From Tetragonia tetragonoides (Eukaryota; Streptophyta; Magnoliopsida; Caryophyllales; Aizoaceae): a stretch of 64,000 nucleotides of DNA. The stretch covers positions 30,000,501 through 30,064,500 of the forward strand of contig CM076154.1 of the NCBI GenBank assembly GCA_038025085.1. The letters run 5' to 3'. Positions 45,801 to 57,365 of the stretch are shown piece after piece. Below the pieces are notes generated by a model that had not been told where the DNA came from, made no database searches, and worked only from the letters and a program-made list of their open reading frames with translations. Position 1 is the stretch's first letter. Every line of letters begins with the position of its first letter. A program made the position numbers and the translations under genes.

Positions 45801-46858
45801 TCTTTCAGATCTCTAACAACTAACTTTGATAATTGATGTCTAAAATGTATACAGTATATATATATATATATATGCATACATACACTGTCAAAGTTTGTTA
45901 TCTTTGATTTGGACAGTTTAGAGACGAGCAGGATGTGAACTCATTTCTTTGAGAAGAGAACTCATTTCTTACTACTCTTCACAACCACATTGGAATTTAA
46001 GTTCAATTTTTAGTCTTCGCAGGACATAGGCTAGCTAAATTGGTAAAGTCTTTTACATGCATGTTTACAAAGATGTGTCTTTTAAACCCATTTTTGTGGG
46101 TTTCATGTCCCTTTCGGGTTAAATACAAATAGGAAAAGAAGAAAATAAAAGCATACAAAAAGAACCCAAAACAGTACAGTAGTGTTATTATTGCAAGAAA
46201 GAAGAAACTCATTTCGGTCATTATTTATTTCCTCCGGTGAACAGGACTATACAGATATCGTGTCGGAGACATACTTCGTGTAGCCGGGTTCAAGAATAAG
46301 GCTCCTCAGTTCCACTTTGTGTGCCGGAAGAACGTCGCCCTGAGTATTGACTCCGATAAGACCGATGAGGTAGAGCTACAAAACGCGGTGATGAATGCAG
46401 TAGATCATCTCATCCCATTTGATGCATCTCTCCTAGAGTACACAAGCTGCACAGATACCTCAACCATCCCAGGCCACTATGTACTATTCTGGGAAATCTC
46501 CCAAAACAGTAATGCTTCCACTCAAATCCCAGCAACAGTTTTGGAAATTTGTTGCCTAACAATTGAGGAATCACTTAACAGTGTCTATCGTCAAGGCCGA
46601 GTTTCGGACAAGTCAATTGGACCCTTAGAGATTAGGCTAGTGGAAAATGGCACATTTGATAAGGTTATGGATTATGCCATTAGCCAAGGTGCATCAATAA
46701 ACCAGTATAAGACACCAAGATGTGTAAGATATGCTCCCATCATTGAGCTCTTAAACTCTATGGTCGTTTCGAGGTACGTTAGCCAGAAATACCCTAAATG
46801 GGTTCCGGGTCACAAACAATGGAGCACCAAGGAAGACGAGATGAGCGAGGCTTGTTAG
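42818..46858 (+). CDS. GH3: GH3 acyl-acid amido synthetase (group II, GH3.5/GH3.6-like)
   Basis: Exons 42818-43176, 44745-45634 and 46245-46858 join to an intact 620-aa protein (family about 600). Splice sites are AAG|GTAAAA, GCAG|CTC, GCAG|GTACGT and ACAG|GAC. All three ATP/AMP-binding motifs of the acyl-adenylate/firefly luciferase superfamily are present: [10 protein letters not shown] (120-129, split by intron 1), YASSECYFG (349-357) and YRYRVGD (419-425). Family knowledge: cytosolic enzymes that adenylate indole-3-acetic acid and join it to amino acids, lowering free auxin; group II members are typically auxin-induced. The match to the GH3.1-GH3.6 subgroup is strong throughout ([32 protein letters not shown] at the end). 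The start at 42818 (MPEPPNN) is chosen because it matches family N-termini and follows TATA plus leader; the in-frame ATG at 42665 lies upstream of the TATA box. AATAAA at 47117-47122 may be the poly(A) signal. Intron 1 holds a SINE and a MITE relic. Confidence 0.95.
43526..43720 (+). mobile_element. tRNA-derived SINE (copy 2) in GH3 intron 1
   Basis: A 195-bp SINE with target duplication AATAGTATCTAGTA (43512-43525) and AATAGTAGCTAGTA (43721-43734), one mismatch. Box A GTTCAGTGGTAGGG near 43542 resembles tRNA CTCAGTGGTAGAG; box B GAGTTCGAATCT lies near 43583; a short A tail ends it. Same strand as GH3. The best-preserved family member here. Confidence 0.9.
43905..44113. mobile_element. Diverged PIF-type MITE relic in GH3 intron 1
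   Basis: Matches the body of the 3569-3853 element in reverse orientation (TTTAACCATTTAAAAACTCG, AAACATAATCAATATCGACC, GAATTTATTTCGAAATAAAA), but the TIRs are lost. Confidence 0.65.
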
Positions 46859-47522
46859 GGTCGAAAACTTGTCGTGTTGGATAACTTATTTAGTGGTCCA
46901 GTGCTGCAAGATCACTAACAACAATGTACTTATTGTATTGGACTTCACTTATCCAGTCTCAATCATAGATGTCAACTGTCAAGAAATTGTTGTACTTTAC
47001 AATTTCAGTATCAATCATTGTTGTGTGTTAGGTGTCCTAATTTGGTATTTTCGATTAGACAATTAGATCATGTATGTTCTTAATCATTTGGACAAGTATT
47101 GGTTAGTATTTTGCTTAATAAAACCATTGTTAGGAAGATTTGAACACGTCTTGGCATATATATATTCAGAAGATTTTGTAGAGATTGTGTTTTGGGCAGG
47201 CCTTTCAGCATTTTGCTGGTCACAATTGCTCGACAAAGCAGTCTTTCTCATGTGTGATATCACTAAAAAACTCGATCAACAAACTGCGGTTACTCAGAAG
47301 ATTCTAAATAATTATGCTACATTCACATACACTAGTTTAAGTAATCGATTGATACCAGCAAGGGCAGTTCCAAGCTTACCCCCAAGTAGTTTAGTAATAT
47401 CAGAGTTCAAATTCTCATTCATGTAGGGAGATTAAAATCTCCTCTACCCTTTTTTGCATAGTGAAATAATATCATAAAACTGTTACTTTAAGGCAATATT
47501 ACTAACATTTTACTTTGCTTTT
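46859..47522. other. GH3 3' UTR and spacer
   Basis: AATAAA at 47117-47122 lies 259 nt after the stop codon. The ORF 47070-47426 (118 codons) shows no family pattern and overlaps likely 3' UTR, so it is not called a gene. Confidence 0.5.
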
Positions 47523-47525
47523 TAA

Positions 47526-47715
47526 TTTTTTTTTTTTCACACTAGGGGTATCCACCGTCAATCCCAATAAATTATTTTTACATGCACGCTGACTCGTATG
47601 CACCTTAAACGATAGGACAACTGACCATGGAATTTGAGGCTACTTTGTACTCGAGGTAAAGTTAAATCCTCGACCTTGATTTAGGGTGGATAAACCTTCA
47701 TCCTTGGTTAAGGAT
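47526..47715 (-). mobile_element. tRNA-derived SINE (copy 3), diverged
   Basis: It begins with poly-T at 47526-47537, then CACACTAGGGGTATCCACCG and CTCGACCTTGATTTAGGG, matching the family consensus in reverse. Box B is degenerate (GGTCGAGGATTTAAC). No clear TSD. Confidence 0.7.
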
Positions 47716-48296
47716 GTACGATATTAGTGGGTTGTTAGAATATACTAGCGAATAGCGATTAAGGCTTATGATTCTCCCTAATCTTTTGTACATTTTTTGC
47801 GTTATTAGTGAGAAAAGATCCGAATGCGATTAGTTTTTTGAAATTCTAAGATGCTGTCTAAGGGCAAGAGTTCAACTCAAGTTATATTTTGACTTATGAG
47901 TTTTTGGGGGATCACAAATTCATTGCAAATTCATCATGTGATCACTAGGACAAATTCTTCAACTCATGGGCACTTGGTGCTGTGTAGACTCTCTTTTTCC
48001 AAGAAAAGTAGTTGTGACTCAAATATGGAATTTGACAACATATATAGAGTTCAAATAAAGTACAAACATGGTACCTATTGCTCAAACGCAAAAATTTGTT
48101 TGTGGCCGTCTTAGCTTGAGGCGTGCTAACGTCAATCTTTGTTTTTTTCTTTCCTTATTTTCGCTTGACACAAAACTCTCGCTCCCCCCTTTCATTCTCT
48201 CTCCTCACCATCGCTCATTCATTTATGAGTCATTCTCTCTTCTCAACATCTTATTCCTTCCCGTCACTCTCTCTCCTAACCATTCCTAAAACATTC
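47716..48296. other. Spacer, no gene recognised
   Basis: Includes a CT-rich tract at 48170-48296 next to the retrotransposon insertion. Nothing else. Confidence 0.4.
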
Positions 48297-49520
48297 TGTT
48301 AGTAACACAAGGAACACAAGAGGGGGGGGGGGGGGAGGAATTGTGTTACCCCAAATTTGCGAAATTTAAAACAAGTATAAAAGAACTAGAATTAAAGCAC
48401 TCACAATTTACGTGGAAAATCCTTTGTAACTCACAAAGGATAAAAAACCACGACCCGAAGGACGTTAAAGACTACTTCTTTTATTAAGAGAATAGTACAA
48501 ACAGATCAAGTTAACTCTAACTTAATCTCGCACTCGAACACTCGTCCAATCCAAACGCACTTAGAAACTCTTCCAAGCCAAACGCACTTAGGAACTCACC
48601 CAAGCCAATCTCTGAACAACTAACTCTAGTTGTCCTGATCAATGGAACAATGTTACCTTAATGAACATCAATAAGTGGAAAGGTACAATATAAAACCTAT
48701 AGCTTTGCAATGAATATAACGTGTGAAACTTATAACTATTAGGCAATGTTTTGCGTTATGTGAAACGTTTGTTGGTTAGACTCTCTTAAAAATAATATCA
48801 CGTTCAATTCGGCGGAGAGGCTCAAAAATTGATTTAGGTTTCAACTTCTTTTTATAGTCATAACCAAGAAGTAAAAAGCAACTAGAAAACCTATTTGCAA
48901 CTAGGAAACCAAATCTCTTTTTCCTTGACTTGGTAAACAAGATTTTCATAAAGAAGAATAGATATCTTTATCATATAAAGCATATATATCCAAATAAGTT
49001 TTTATGAAGAAAATAAAATAAATATCTTTATCGAAAGTATTTTCTTCCTAGTTAAAAACCATGTAGCCAAATATAATAATAAATAGATATCAGAAAAATC
49101 TCTTTTGCAAATTATATCTTTGGCACAATAAAAAGATATAAATTATAAGAGACTAAATTTAAGATACTGATCTTAAATTTATCTCAACCGATTGAACGTA
49201 TCCTTGTATGTGTGTAGGCAACGTTCCAGTGAACACTGAAGTTTCAAGGATCATTCCCAAACACAAAGACCTTTTTATACGTTTAATAATTTGTTGCCTA
49301 ATAAATATAAATTCACATTTATATAATTGCAGAGCTTTAACATGAACTTTAAGAAATAAATAAATAACCTAGAGAACATGAGAATAACTTGTGTCTTCTT
49401 CTTGATCTTTATCTAGCAAACTCTTGCATAAATAAATTCCTGAAACACTAACACACAAGTTAAGTAGCATCACTTTATAATTAAATAAGTTTGTCATCTT
49501 CAAAACTCAATTGCTCAACA
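48297..49520 (-). repeat. 3' LTR of SIRE-like copia element
   Basis: 1224 bp; in element orientation TGTTGAGCAATTG...CTAACA. It is complete and shows the undisturbed sequence (GTGTGTAGG|CAACGTTCC at 49218/49219) of the site where the other LTR was hit by the Tat element. Confidence 0.88.
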
Positions 49521-49536
49521 ATTTTCCCCTTTTTGA
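49521..49536 (-). promoter_or_regulatory. Polypurine tract of SIRE-like element
   Basis: The minus strand reads AAAAAGGGGAAAAT directly before the 3' LTR start TGTTGAGC. Confidence 0.75.
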
Positions 49537-51918
49537 TGATGGCAAACTTGTGATGCATAATAGTGCTAAAATAATATAACTAATTATAACTGAGCACAAA
49601 TAAAGATTGTAATGCTTTCTATTCATAGTGAATAGAGGGATCAATCAAACATAATAATTATAATTATTCATTCAAGAGCTCGTAATGTAAAAGCAAGATA
49701 ATCAAAGAGCTCATTCATGATAAAAGGTGTCATCCATGTATTATTTCATTCATAAATAAGAAGTCCATTGATGACAACAGTGGGATTAGCACAAAAGTCA
49801 AATATAGATCAAATTTAATAAGACCTTCTTTGAAACTAGATAGATCAAAGCTCAAATACCTAGCATCACACCATATTCTTCCCCCTTTTCACATCATCGA
49901 AAAGATTAATAAGGCAAGACAAGGAAGATAACTTATTACAAAACCATAAGATAGAGTCAAGAGTACGATAATCATAACATAGACATAACTAAAGTAGCTC
50001 AAGCACAATCTCGTGATGCTATGACTACACCAAAAGCAATCTAATGTTCAAGTACACATCATGACATCCAAGGAATTAAATCAAAGGCTCTTGTTTGAAT
50101 TACAAGACGATAATAGGTATGTCATGATTTGATCTTGATGAAGGATAAAGCATATGTGAATCATTCATTGGTTCAAGGAGATCATCCCCCCTTAGAAGGT
50201 GCTTCCTTTTAGATATAGGAAACATGGTTTGAGATAATATGGTTGAGAAGTGAAAAAATTGGTTGGTTTAAGGTATAGCCAATGTCACATTATGAGGAGA
50301 ATATTGAGAGGGCCTAGTCACAATGTCAAGATAAAATACTTAGAAACATCATTCTTGCATGAGTATCCTTATTTCTCCTACTAACCAATATGAATTCCTT
50401 ATCTCTTCAACATGGTAGACGATTAGGTGTCAATAAAACTTAGAACAATATATGTATGCCAAAGCCTAAGGTCCTACCTTTGTCGTTTCTCCCCTTTTTA
50501 GCATATTACTCCAACAACCATTGCCATATAAAATAAGTCTCTCTAAGATTAAACTCCTTCTGGTATGAGATTAAAAGAAATAATTCCCTATGTCTCTTAA
50601 AAGAAAATTCAATCACCAATATGGAATATCTCCTTATTTCTCCTATGTAACCACGTATATCAACTTCACATTACATGTAACAAGAACGTTCGAATAACAA
50701 AAGAAATGTTCCTAGTAAAGAAGTAAATTCACTTCTGTTGTTTCGGCCTCCTCTTTCCCCTTTTTTTTTTCTTTCCTTTATTTTTATTTTTATTTTAAAT
50801 CTACAACAAATTCTCCACAAGACTTTTCTGATTTCCTTTTCAATAATTCCCTATACAACCAAATAGATATTATGACTCTAAGATATGCAACAATTTCTCC
50901 AAATAAGGACTACAACATATCTCATCAATAATTCCCGCTAACAAAATAAGTAACGTGACATTAGCAAGGGGTAAAAAGGTGGTCAGAGAATTTTTTATTG
51001 TGGAGCTTGGTTGTGTTTCAATGGCTCAAATTTTCAAATACTGATTTGGCTTGTAATGTGGTTCCAAATTATAATTAGTCTTTTAAGAAAGAATTCGTCT
51101 TGTACAAAAGAAAGTTTTGGATGCATGATAATATAAAAATAAATAATAAATGCAGTATCAGTATAACATCTAGTGAGACATAGCGAGTCCTTTATATTAA
51201 TGCATTCCGTAAATGAAATCAATAAAGACTCGTATGTTATACCATTGTAAATAAGCATCGATTATGAACAATAACAAATCAATATTTTTTAGTCAATCAT
51301 TGAGGGTTCATATGTATGATACTAACTAATCAAGCATAACCATATCTAGATCAAGCGTGATCCTTCTCAAATTCTTTTCTATGTAAGGCTTTTGTAAAAA
51401 CATCAACCATTAATCAATCAACAAAAACTTCAATTTAGAATGCTACCCATCTATAGTAAATGGGTGCCTCAGTTTAATACCACATTCACATTTTGCAATC
51501 AATAATAATATTTCATCATTCAAAATTGATATGCAAGTTAAACTATTTTCAACGAACACTTTCAAAGCATATTAAATATATATTGTCATTGTAAATAATT
51601 CAACATGGATTTTCTAACTAAATGATAAGAATTAATTAACATAGAAATTAAGCATGTTCCCCCTGTCAAATAGCCAAGTATATATTATCAAACAATATTT
51701 TTCATAAAAACATCTACCAAGAATGCATCATATATAGAGTATATGTGAGTGACTTACTAACCTTATTGCTCTTGACAATTTGTCGTTCATATTGTCACCA
51801 AACATCACTACATTCACTCTCAAAGGCCATAAGTGAGAGCAATTCAAGATACATCCAAACATGACATAATTCGTCAATACTAATGTTTACTCCCTCTCAT
51901 ATAGCCCGCATAAGTCAA
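49537..51918 (-). other. Noncoding spacer of SIRE-like element (pol absent)
   Basis: AT-rich 2.4 kb between the gag stop and the PPT. No copia integrase (HHCC, DDE), RT (YVDD) or RNase H motif was seen on the minus strand; a full pol would need about 4 kb. Confidence 0.6.
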
Positions 51919-54010
51919 TCAATTCTTGATTTTGGGAACCCAAACCTTTTTGGTTCCCTTTGGGTTAGTAGCATTAATAGCATGCAAAGAATATTTCCTA
52001 ACCCATATTTGTTTAAACATAACATTGTTCTTATCATGAAATAATTTCTTAGGACATTCATAAGAAAAATGACCAATAAGACCACAATGCATACAAACAC
52101 GATGTTCTAGCACATCAACATATTTTCTATATTTCTTTTTAGGACTAGATTTAGCTATGGTCCTAATTCTTTGATTGGAAGATGTATTGACATGCTTCAT
52201 ATACATCTCATAAGCTTTTTTTCCAATATACCACAAATTTTCTTTGTGTGTGGCAGTAGTCTTATTTTTCTCCAATTTTGACAGATTGTTTTTAAGGGTC
52301 TGATTTTCTTTAGTAAGATGATCGAAACGTTTCTGCAAGGTGTGGGAATGGTCCTTAGAACTAGTATAAGCCTCTGATTCTTTTACGAAGTTCAGTTTAT
52401 AATTTAGCTTCTCTAATTCTATAGAACGTTCCTTCAAGTTTTTACCCAACGTTCCCAATGCTTTTACTACGTTGTCGTTTAAGCGTTTCTCCTTTTCTAA
52501 CTCTAGGGAACGTTGTTTCAAATTATTCTCCAACGTTCCTCTTTTCTTTTCTATGATGACGTTCTTTTCTTTAAGCGAACGATTTTCTTTTTCTATCTCT
52601 TTTGTTTTATTTTTCATAAATTCGTTTTCTTCCTTCAGATTTTTATTGAACACAACCAACGTTTCATTACTCTTTTCTACTTCACATATTTTGCCAGTGG
52701 ACATTTTTTCTAATTTCTCAAGAGTATTAATCCTGTCTTTTAGGTCATTGATTTCATTCATTAAAATTAAATTGCTCTTTTCAGATTCTTCTTTAATTTT
52801 AGACAATGTCTCTTGACAACTATTAATAACAACATTCATGGCATTCATTAATTTTTCTTTTGAAAAAGAAGATAATTTAGATTTTAGTTCGTCCATAGAT
52901 ACCTCAATATCTTCCACATCATCGGTCTTATCATCTGAAATTGCCATAAGCGCTAGGTGGGCTTGCGTAAGAGGTTCTTCTTCTTCTTCTGAATCTACTT
53001 CTTCATCTCTCAATGCAGCCATCACTTTATCTAACTCTTTGTCTACTGCGGTGGATAGATTTGCTCTTTTATCTTTCTTCTTCTCCATATCCCACAGTGG
53101 ACATTGATTTATCATATGTCCAGATAACCTGCATTTATGACAAAGTCCATCATTAATATTTTGCTTGTAAACATTAGTGGAGTAATTTTTATTTTTTCTA
53201 GAGTTTTTCTTTGATTTAAAAGTTTGTAAGAACTTGGAAAACTTTTTGACAATAAACATAATATCATCTTCATCAAAATCTTCGATTGGCTCATCATCAT
53301 TATTGGCCTTGAAAGCAAGTCCTCTATCTTTGTTAGATGACTCCGGCGCTCGAGTTTGAAGTTTCATCTCATGAGTTAACAGAGATCCCATCAGTTGGTC
53401 CAATTGTAGTTTTGTGAGATCCCTAGCTTCTTGAATTGCGGTAACTTTAGGCATCCAATGTCCTGTATTCGGTAGACTCCTCAGAATTTTACTAACTTGA
53501 TCTTCCACTGCATATTCTCTGCCAAGAGACTTTAACTCATGTATAATAATAGTAAAGCGAGTAAACATATCCTTAATCGGTTCATTTTTCTTCATCTCAA
53601 AAGATTCATATTTTTGAACTAATAAATCAAATTTTTAGATAATTTTACTTCATTAGATCCTTCATGAGCAGTTTGCAAAGTATCCCAAATTTCTTTAGCA
53701 CTCGAACATGCAGATATTCTATTAAATTCATCAGAATCTAACGCACAGTGTAAAAATTTCATTGCTTTAGCATTTGTTTCAATTTTTCTAAAATTAGTTT
53801 CAGTCCATTTATCCTCTTCTACCTCTTTACCTGCCGTATCAACAATTTTAAACGGTCCATTCTTAACTACTTGCCATACCTGATAGTCTTCAGATTTAAT
53901 GTAAATTCCATTCTATTTTTCCATCCAGAGTAGTTTCGCCCGTCGAAGAATGGAGTTCTTACAGCAGATTGACCCTCTTTAATACCATTCGATGTGTTTG
54001 AGATCGACAT
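51919..54010 (-). pseudogene. SIRE/Maximus-type copia Gag with two frameshifts
   Basis: It begins MSISNTSNG at 54010 with the copia Gag N-terminal motif FFDGRNYSGWKNRM. A frameshift near 53890 and another near 53638 break the UBN2-type capsid region; from 53595 a 558-codon frame runs to the stop at 51919. In that frame: the end of the capsid domain, a CCHC knuckle CHKCRLSGHMINQC (53150-53109), an acidic stretch DSEEEEEP, a coiled coil of about 250 residues, and a second CCHC knuckle CMHCGLIGHFSYEC (near 52090-52050). Two knuckles flanking a long coiled coil is the SIRE/Maximus layout. It ends KKVWVPKIKN* where SIRE elements usually continue into Pol. Gag packages the element RNA; this copy would need repair of both shifts. 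Confidence 0.85.
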
Positions 54011-54047
54011 TCTCTTCAAGTGTGAACCTGTTTCTAAGAGAAAACGA

Positions 54048-54060
54048 GGCTCTGATACCA
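54048..54060 (-). promoter_or_regulatory. Primer-binding site of SIRE-like element (tRNA-iMet)
   Basis: The minus strand reads TGGTATCAGAGCC, the standard copia PBS, two bases inside the 5' LTR. Confidence 0.9.
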
Positions 54061-54062
54061 AT

Positions 54063-54982
54063 TATTAGTAGCACAAGTAACACAAGAGGGGGGGAGGGGT
54101 GAATTGTGTTACCCCAAATTTGCGGAATTTAAAACAAGTATAAAAGAACTAGAATTAAAGCACTCACGATTTACGTGGAAAACCCTTTGTAACTCACAAA
54201 GGATAAAAAACCACGACCCGAAGGACTTTAAAGACTACTTCTTTTATTAAGAGAATAGTACAAACAGATCAAGTTAACTCTAACTTAATCTCGCACTCGA
54301 ACACTCGTCCAAGCCAAACGCACTTAGAAACTCTTCCAAGCCAAACACAGTTAGGAACTCACCGAAGCCAATCTCTGAATAACTAACTCTAGTTGTCCTA
54401 ATGAATGGAACAATGTTACCTTGATGAACTTCAATAAGTGGAAAGGTACAATATAAAACCTATAGCTTTGCAATGAATATAACGTGTGAAACTTATAACT
54501 ATTAGGCAACGTTCTGCATTATGTGGAAACGTTTGTTGGTTAGACTCTCTTAAAAATAATATCATGTTCAATTCGGCGGAGAGGCTCAAAAATTGATTTA
54601 GGTTTCAACTTCTTTTTATAGGTATAACCAAGAAGTAAAAAGCAACTAGGAAACCTATTTGCAACTAGGAAACCAAATCTCTTTTTCCTTGACTTGGTAA
54701 ACAAGATTTTCATAAAGAAGAATAGATATCTTTATCATATAAAGCATATATATCCAAATCAGTTTTTATGAAGAAAATAAAATAAATATCTTTATAGAAA
54801 GTATTTTCTTCCTAGTTAAAAACCATGTAGCCAAATATAATAATAAATAGATTTCAGAAAAATCACTTTTCCAAATGATATCTTTGGCACAATAGAAAGA
54901 TATAAATTATAAGAGACTAAATTTAAGATACTGATCTTAAATTTATCTCAACCGATTGAACGTATCCTTGAATGTGTGTAGG
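54063..54982 (-). repeat. 5' LTR of SIRE-like element, truncated by insertion
   Basis: Nearly identical to 48297-49218. Its inner terminus reads TATTAG where the other LTR has TGTTAG, so the terminal CA of the 5' LTR (element strand) is mutated. It stops at GTAGG (54978-54982), the left TSD of the Tat element. Confidence 0.88.
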
Positions 54983-56232
54983 TGTAGACACCCTAATCGG
55001 TTCTCATCCCCTGACACCGCAACGCCCGATGATGATGGTAATGGATTAACATGGACGTAAGTAGAAAAGAACATTGCTCGGAAATCTAGACCAAATTCCT
55101 TGAAACCTCAGTCTTGGGATAACCCTTGTTATAAGGATTCCAACGCCTTTGACCTTGCCTCAATAAGGTTCCCGGATCAAGAGATATCGCGTCTCGAAGA
55201 TTTGGGTCAAAACCGCTCAATCCCGACCCCCTGGGTCAGCGCAAGGGCAAATTCGTAATTTACAGAGCACCAAAATGTCAAAAATCCTAGTCACGCGCGC
55301 GCCGTCAGGTCCAGCGGCTGACGCGACCTGTTTGGCGGCCCGCGCGTGACAGCGGGGGCCATTAGGCCAGCCGCTGGCCCCAGAGGCCAGCCGCTGAGCC
55401 CCAGTGGCGGGCGCGGGCCCTGGCTGCCCTCCAATAAGAACGTCCAGGTTAACCATCCTGAGGGCCTAATTCTTTATTAAATCTCTTATTTGCTGTTTAT
55501 TAATCATCTTTTATTTATCTTTGGGTTTTGTACATAATTATGCATGATTAGTTAATATAAAGTTTGCGTCTTTTTATTAGTTTATGCAAGTTTGCATCTT
55601 TTTCGTAGTTTTTGCATGCATATAGTAACCTCCTAGGGTTATTTTAGCATAAAGTTAATGTCTTTACATTATTATTATTCTTTTGAAGATACTAACGGTT
55701 TTTGTTAATGTGCATATGCAATACATGGCGCGTTTAGTAAAGTTGGTAGGTTGGAGCGTTAATTTAATTCTTTATATCATGTTTATGCTAGTCAATAGAA
55801 TGCATGTAAATCGGATATAAATCGTGCAAAGTGATAACGTAGGTAATTTGGTTGTTCTTAACCCGCCTAGTTAATTTAGGATCATTGGACGACCGGATTT
55901 GTATGGAACCATATAGCATAAATAAATACTTGACATGGATAAGCTTAGTAGAGGCCGTTAATACGGGCGATTTAGATGAGATTCATTTTGTTTATTTCGT
56001 ACCTACATCCCCAAACTCAATATTTAGTCCCCATGGGCATGAGTCAATTCCCAATAGGAATTGGGGTGCACTTTTGATGGTTTCCAATTGTCTCCTTAAA
56101 AATTGGTGGCGGCTTCTTATTTGAAAATTATTGTTCTTTATAATTAATTTGAATCGCATGTGGCATATATTTAAGAACCATTAATTCCATCTAAAAATCG
56201 AAAACGCGCCGGAAAGGGCGAGGGTTATTACA
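54983..56232 (+). repeat. 5' LTR of Tat/Ogre element
   Basis: 1250 bp, TGTAGACACCCTAATCGG...GGGTTATTACA. It contains a conspicuous GC-rich island at about 55290-55440. The other LTR lies outside the window. Confidence 0.82.
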
Positions 56233-56233
56233 G

Positions 56234-56251
56234 TGGCGACTTCACCGGGGA
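56234..56251 (+). promoter_or_regulatory. Primer-binding site of Tat/Ogre element
   Basis: TGGCGACTTCACCGGGGA, one base after the LTR. The form TGGCGACTCCACTGGGGA is typical of Ogre/Tat elements (tRNA-Arg primer). Confidence 0.75.
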
Positions 56252-57168
56252 CTTAATAAGAGGATGTAATTCGAACACTTATCCATGTCAATAATTTATT
56301 TTTAGCTATTTGGTTCAATTACCGTACGTGTTTATTTTCTTTGCTTTTTTTTTTTTGCATCCATATCATTCATATTGCATGCATTATCTTTGCAAGATGT
56401 CGAAAGACATCACCACACCATTATAATATCTACCCTTTGGAACATTGTCTATGACTTAGGCCAGTGACCCACTCGGTCCGAATTACCTTTGCACATAATC
56501 GTGTTCCAACCCATGACATTTACATGTTTCCATTCGAGATGTGTAAAACGGTACGTCTAGTCTTACTATGCACCCCATAGATGACAAAACGCATCCGGTC
56601 ATGGGTTACCTTATCCAACCATAGATTGTGTCAAACTATTGCATTATGTCTCATAGTCCATATCAAGGTGCTAACTGTTTTATTTGCCATATTATTAATT
56701 GTTTCCTTGCTATGTGATTAGCTTTCATAGAATATTAGGACTAGATCCCCCCCTTAGGATTCTTTTATTGAGTCCTGGTTAGGGAAGGTTTCCCTTTTGT
56801 TTGCTTGTACGTTTGGTCGGGTTTACAAATAGAGTCTAGGATCTTATCTTTTTAGGAAGCAGAATCCCTGTATGACTCCGACGATGCTAGTGACCATGTT
56901 AGGGAGACATTCCTTTCCGTAAGAATTAGATTGCATGCAAATTATATATTCCCGTCAATGATCTTTCACAAAAAAAAAAGAGTCCAATTTCATTGCATAT
57001 GCAAGTCAATAATATTTCTCTTTTTCTAAAATTAGGGAATTTCATCCCATACGCAAGTCAAGAGTATTTATAATTCTAATAGAGTCGAAAGATCATTGAT
57101 TAGAATATGCTATTTACATAAAATCACGTCTTACCCAAAAGATCACTATGTTGAGGATTAGTGCTAGA
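56252..57168 (+). other. Leader of Tat/Ogre element
   Basis: About 0.9 kb of untranslated sequence before the LINE insertion, continuing at 62241. No domain recognised. Confidence 0.6.
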
Positions 57169-57184
57169 TTCTCTTCCCACATTT
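57169..57184. repeat. LINE target-site duplication (left)
   Basis: TTCTCTTCCCACATTT, identical to 62225-62240. Confidence 0.93.
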
Positions 57185-57365
57185 TTTTTTTTTGGAAAGT
57201 TAATTATTTTATTTCCAAAATCAGATAAGAACGTTACAGGTCACTATCCAAACCCCCTAACACTAGGGCATGCTTGACACAAACTATCTCAAATTTGGAC
57301 ACACCAATCACCACAGTAGGACGCTTCTACAGCAAAAACATAAAAGTAGAAAATTACAAGCAACT

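Larger units (their letters stand above)
48297..54982 (-). mobile_element. Gag-only SIRE-like copia element, 5' LTR split by Tat element
   Basis: Minus-strand copia element: 3' LTR 48297-49520, a 2.4-kb noncoding spacer where pol should be, a SIRE-like gag (51919-54010), an iMet PBS and a 5' LTR beginning at 54063 that is cut at 54982 by the Tat/Ogre insertion. No protease, integrase or RT is seen between gag and the PPT, so this copy fits the gag-only non-autonomous class called TR-GAG. The rest of the 5' LTR should lie beyond the window. Confidence 0.85.

Noticed and set aside
47070..47426. 118-codon ORF downstream of GH3
   Set aside because: No domain or composition typical of a gene; it spans a probable poly(A) signal of GH3.
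52472..53107. Plus-strand Phe/Ser-rich ORFs opposite the SIRE gag
   Set aside because: Complement of the Lys/Glu-rich coiled coil, which removes stop codons on the opposite strand.
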